NCBI GenBank assembly: GCA_041736255.1
Contig: JBGSTZ010000156.1
Span: 124,001-188,000 of the forward strand
DNA length: 64,000 nucleotides
Direction of reading: 5' to 3'
DNA from: AVCC01 sp041736255
Lineage (GTDB): Bacteria > Pseudomonadota > Gammaproteobacteria > Burkholderiales > Burkholderiaceae_D
The notes beneath the pieces were generated by a model that did not search any database, was not told the origin of the DNA, and was given only the letters and a program-made list of their open reading frames with translations. Numbering within the stretch: the first letter of the stretch is position 1; each line of letters opens with the position of its first letter. Positions 61,282 to 64,000 of the stretch are shown piece after piece. The position numbers and the translations under genes are program-made.

Positions 61282-61985
61282 TGTTGCAGTTTGAGCAGGT
61301 ACACACGCATTACGGCGCTATCGAAGCCTTGCATGGCGTCTCGCTCGAGGTCAAACCAGGCGAAATCGTGACCTTAATTGGTTGCAACGGCGCCGGTAAA
61401 ACCACGACGCTGATGACGCTATGCGGCAAGCCGCGTGCTTCCAGCGGCAAGATACTGTTTGAAGGACGCGACATCACGCAGTGTGCAACGCATGAAATCA
61501 TGCGCATGGGCATCGCGATTTCGCCGGAAGGACGGCGCGCGTTCCCCAGCCTGACCGTGCTGGAAAATCTGCAGATGGGCGGTTTCTTCGCCAGCAAAGC
61601 GGAAATAGAAGCAGGCACCGAACACGTTTTCTCGCTGTTTCCACGCTTAAAAGAGCGCATTGATCAGCGCGCCGGAACCATGTCGGGCGGCGAGCAGCAA
61701 ATGCTGTCGATTGGCCGCGCTCTGATGAGCAAACCGCGCCTGCTGTTGCTGGACGAGCCTACGCTCGGGCTGGCGCCACTCATCATCGCGCAGATTTTCG
61801 AGATCATCCGCACCATCCGCGAACAAGGCGTGACAGTATTTCTGGTCGAGCAAAACGCCAACAAGGCGCTGCATGTGGCCGATCGCGGTTACGTGCTGGA
61901 AAACGGTCGCGTGGTGCTGACTGACACCGGCGCCAATCTACTGACCAACGACGCAGTGCGCAAAGCGTATCTGGGCGAGAGTTAA
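61278..61985 (+). CDS. livF: Branched-chain amino-acid ABC transporter ATPase LivF
   Basis: A 235-residue ATPase with Walker A GCNGAGKTT, signature MSGGEQQMLSIGRALM, Walker B LLLLDEPTLGLAP and H-loop VEQNANKALHVADRGYV, the standard LivF pattern. Two adjacent ATGs (61278 and 61281) are possible starts; the first overlaps livG by 4 bases. Last gene of the importer operon. Confidence 0.96.
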   Translation: MMLQFEQVHTHYGAIEALHGVSLEVKPGEIVTLIGCNGAGKTTTLMTLCGKPRASSGKILFEGRDITQCATHEIMRMGIAISPEGRRAFPSLTVLENLQMGGFFASKAEIEAGTEHVFSLFPRLKERIDQRAGTMSGGEQQMLSIGRALMSKPRLLLLDEPTLGLAPLIIAQIFEIIRTIREQGVTVFLVEQNANKALHVADRGYVLENGRVVLTDTGANLLTNDAVRKAYLGES

Positions 61986-62006
61986 TGCGCGTCTGATTGC
62001 ATGCAT

Positions 62007-62035
62007 TTGAATTCTGAGAACCAATAATTTATAGT
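62007..62035 (+). promoter_or_regulatory. Candidate promoter of the leucine dehydrogenase gene
   Basis: TTGAAT (62007-62012), 17-base spacer, TATAGT (62030-62035, 5 of 6). The implied leader is about 150 bases. A small GGCGA/TCGCC hairpin lies near 62044 in that leader. Confidence 0.45.
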
Positions 62036-62193
62036 TATACCGAGGCGACAAAATCGCCGCTTGTATCGTTTGTCGGCACCAACCCGCCGCAAACGCCATG
62101 TTCCACCGACTGACCTTTAACCATAAACAATGTGGAAAAGCATCGCTCGCCCTTATCCGGTCGGGTGCATGTCATCTGCGCGGAGCCATCAGC

Positions 62194-63225
62194 ATGACCA
62201 CTTTCATCTTCAACGAACTCAATTTCGACGACCACGAACAAGTGGTATTCGCCTGCGAACCAAAATCCGGCCTCAAAGCCATCATCGCAATCCACAACAC
62301 CAACCTCGGCCCGGCAATGGGCGGCTGCCGCATGTGGAATTACGCCAGCGAAGCGCTCGCAATCAACGACGTGCTGCGCCTGTCGCGCGGCATGACCTAC
62401 AAGAACGCGGTGGCCGGACTGCCTCTGGGCGGCGGCAAAAGCGTCATCATCGGCAACCCTAAAACCGACAAGACGCCAGCCCTGTTCGAAGCCCTGGGTG
62501 AAGCGCTGGAGCGCCTCGGCGGCCGCTACATCACGGCCGAAGACGTTGGCACCAGCCCGGAAGACATGGCGCATGTCGCAACCAAAACCCGCTATGTCGC
62601 CGGCCTCGGAGCCAGCGGCGATCCGTCGCCATACACTGCGCTGGGCTGTTTTGTCGGCGCACAGGCGGCCGTCAAGCACCACCTCAAACGCGACACGATG
62701 GAAGGCTTGACCGTCGCGCTGCAAGGCCTCGGCCACGTCGGTTACGACTATGCGCGTCGACTGCATGCCGCCGGCGCCAAACTTGTGGTGACCGACATCG
62801 ACCGCGCCGCGCTGGAACGCGCCCGTGCCGAATTCGGTGCCGAAATCGTGGCGGTCGACGCCATCTACGACGTGCCAGCCGACATCTACGCGCCGTGCGC
62901 GTTGGGTGCCACGCTCAACCTCGACACCCTGCCCCGCCTCAAAGCCACAATCGTGGCAGGCGCCGCCAACAACCAGCTTGCCACCGCCGATGTGGGCGAA
63001 CTGCTGCGCCAAAAAGGCGTGCTGTACGTGCCGGATTTTATGCTCAACGCCGGCGGCATCATCAAGGTCTGTTACGAATATTTCCATAAGCCAGAAATCG
63101 AAGTCGAAGCCCAGGTACTTAAAATCAGCGATACCTTGGCCGAAGTCTTTGCCCGAGCCGACCGCGAAGGATTGCCCACCAGTATGGTGGCGGACCAAAT
63201 GGCGGAAGCGCGTTTCAAGCGATAA
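62194..63225 (+). CDS. Leu/Val/Phe-type amino-acid dehydrogenase
   Basis: A 343-residue NAD-dependent Glu/Leu/Phe/Val dehydrogenase that deaminates a branched-chain (or aromatic) amino acid to its keto acid. The substrate-binding and catalytic lysines Lys70 and Lys82 lie in GMTYKNAVAGLPLGGGKSVI, close to the numbering of Bacillus leucine dehydrogenase (68 and 80), and the Rossmann motif is LQGLGHVGYDYA. Placed next to the liv importer and bkd complex, leucine or valine is the likely substrate. ATG at 62194 was chosen over an upstream in-frame ATG at 62098 because it gives the family length and has GGAG upstream. Confidence 0.92.
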   Translation: MTTFIFNELNFDDHEQVVFACEPKSGLKAIIAIHNTNLGPAMGGCRMWNYASEALAINDVLRLSRGMTYKNAVAGLPLGGGKSVIIGNPKTDKTPALFEALGEALERLGGRYITAEDVGTSPEDMAHVATKTRYVAGLGASGDPSPYTALGCFVGAQAAVKHHLKRDTMEGLTVALQGLGHVGYDYARRLHAAGAKLVVTDIDRAALERARAEFGAEIVAVDAIYDVPADIYAPCALGATLNLDTLPRLKATIVAGAANNQLATADVGELLRQKGVLYVPDFMLNAGGIIKVCYEYFHKPEIEVEAQVLKISDTLAEVFARADREGLPTSMVADQMAEARFKR

Positions 63226-63246
63226 ATCAGGATTGGAAAATAATGA

Positions 63247-63278
63247 AGCCGCTCTGCAGAAATGCTGAGCGGCTTTTT
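63247..63278 (+). terminator. Terminator after the leucine dehydrogenase gene
   Basis: Stem AGCCGCTC-T-GCA / TGC-T-GAGCGGCT with a GAAA loop, followed by TTTTT. A tetraloop and a T-run make this a standard rho-independent terminator. Confidence 0.85.
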
Positions 63279-63314
63279 AATGGGGGAAATATATTGTTGC
63301 GCTTTGTATTCCGG

Positions 63315-64000
63315 TTAAGTGGGTAAAGCTGAAATTACTTTAATTACATTAATCGCTTTCATCCGATGAAGATGCTTAATAAGAATACGATAAGTATCGC
63401 GATCGAAATCCGGCTTGCCGCTATCCAGCAATTCCCCTATACCTTCTTCCGTTTTGGCGCACCCCAAATAACACCAGGAATCAATCACATGATGCGCATT
63501 CCCTTCTTGCAGTAATGCGGGACCAGGAAATGGCCATGCTTTAAGTTTTATTACAGCCAACGCTTCCATAAGCCTTATGCTGTGCTGCAGATGGGACTCT
63601 TCGCCCACACATGCGCCTTTACAGTGTTTTAGCTGCCGGGCAAAGCACGGTTTGCCTACCGCGCCCTTTTCCAAGCCGAGCGTCACAGAACATAGTTGAT
63701 AATCCTTGACTGCTTCCAGAAGTAATTCACGCGCACTGCTGGCGCTTTTAAACAAACCGTAAAGCTGTTCCTGTCTTCCCAAGTCCAAGTCTCGTGCATA
63801 CACCAGTTGCGGTTGCAATAACCCAAAACCCTGATCAATGAGCTGCCACGAACAAAACGTCCTATTGCGCCGCAATTGGCGATTCAGTGTGGGTTGCAGT
63901 TCCTTGATGAGTTTGGCTTCTTTAATAAGGGCATCAATTTCGCCCTCACACTCCATCCATTCGATACGACGGACTTGCTGAGAAATGCGCATCTCTTTGG
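63315..64000 (-). CDS. GIY-YIG (UvrC N-terminal-like/Cho-type) nuclease, partial, probably fused to a DnaQ exonuclease
   Basis: C-terminal part of a larger protein; the frame is open through the window edge, so the N-terminus is missing. The visible segment has the second half of a GIY-YIG domain (SQQVRRIEW, EIDALIKEAKLIKELQPTLNRQLRR) followed by a roughly 170-residue tail with the CFARQLKHCKGACVGEE cysteine segment, seen in Cho and in DnaQ-UvrC-like proteins of betaproteobacteria. Such proteins are thought to nick DNA in repair. The DnaQ fusion is inferred from family knowledge, not seen here. It converges with the dehydrogenase gene. Confidence 0.75.
   Translation of the reverse strand, partial: KEMRISQQVRRIEWMECEGEIDALIKEAKLIKELQPTLNRQLRRNRTFCSWQLIDQGFGLLQPQLVYARDLDLGRQEQLYGLFKSASSARELLLEAVKDYQLCSVTLGLEKGAVGKPCFARQLKHCKGACVGEESHLQHSIRLMEALAVIKLKAWPFPGPALLQEGNAHHVIDSWCYLGCAKTEEGIGELLDSGKPDFDRDTYRILIKHLHRMKAINVIKVISALPT

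Noticed and set aside
62035..63198. 387-codon open frame on the minus strand opposite the leucine dehydrogenase gene
   Set aside because: It mirrors the GC-rich third positions of the real gene, matches no family I recognise and has no ribosome-binding site; long antisense frames are common in GC-rich DNA.
1..64000. CRISPR arrays, integrases, transposases, toxin-antitoxin pairs, prophage genes, rRNA, riboswitches or an origin
   Set aside because: Looked for on both strands; no regularly spaced repeats, no such protein families and no conserved RNA structures were recognised.

Overview
The window reads as a contiguous piece of a moderately GC-rich betaproteobacterial chromosome, most likely Burkholderiales and probably Oxalobacteraceae. 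This is inferred from gene content and order, not from a database search. The order mlaFED-mlaA-mlaC-mlaB / ABC exporter / ibaG / murA / hisGDCBHAFIE / HIT / tatABC / HtrA protease / Nif3 / petABC / sspAB is the order I know from Burkholderiales. Almost every gene is a recognisable full-length family member. The two end genes are cut by the window: hemA at base 1 and a GIY-YIG nuclease at base 64000.

Layout. (1) 1-2694: end of hemA, prfA, dsbB and prmC (translation termination plus disulfide formation). (2) 2813-13151: a mixed accessory block lying between prmC and grxD, holding a metallophosphoesterase, a lipid-kinase-like protein, a fungal-type cytosine deaminase, a large SWIM/Snf2 helicase, Tex, PPK2 and a periplasmic rhodanese. 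(3) 13398-15755: grxD, ubiX and a DUF445 membrane protein. (4) 16094-20307: opgG-opgH for osmoregulated periplasmic glucans. (5) 20389-21983: a solitary AT-richer trpB beside tRNA-Thr. (6) 22001-26135: sspB, sspA and the cytochrome bc1 operon. (7) 26449-31339: mscL, Nif3-like, HtrA-type protease, DUF2461 and tatABC. (8) 31443-41381: HIT protein, the complete histidine operon with a DNA methyltransferase inside it, murA and ibaG. (9) 41444-48832: an ABC-2 exporter, the Mla lipid-transport operon and a CorC-type protein, followed by the decayed remnant of a second DUF21 protein. (10) 49395-63225: betT, the branched-chain keto-acid dehydrogenase complex, the livKHMGF importer and a leucine/valine dehydrogenase, which together form an import-and-catabolism module for branched-chain amino acids.

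The main unexplained structure is not a protein. At least six copies of a roughly 62-80 bp AT-rich repeat sit in intergenic gaps between 8.8 and 45.7 kb, on both strands. Three of them lie inside operons that are otherwise tightly packed (hisG/hisD, hisD/methyltransferase, mlaE/mlaD). Other points worth a look are a trpB gene bracketed by diverged copies of a tRNA-Thr 3' end plus terminator, an orphan DNA methyltransferase inside the his operon, and two separate 13-bp tandem repeats placed exactly at stop codons (mlaE and the E3 gene of the keto-acid dehydrogenase). I saw no CRISPR array, rRNA, transposase, integrase, phage gene or replication origin.
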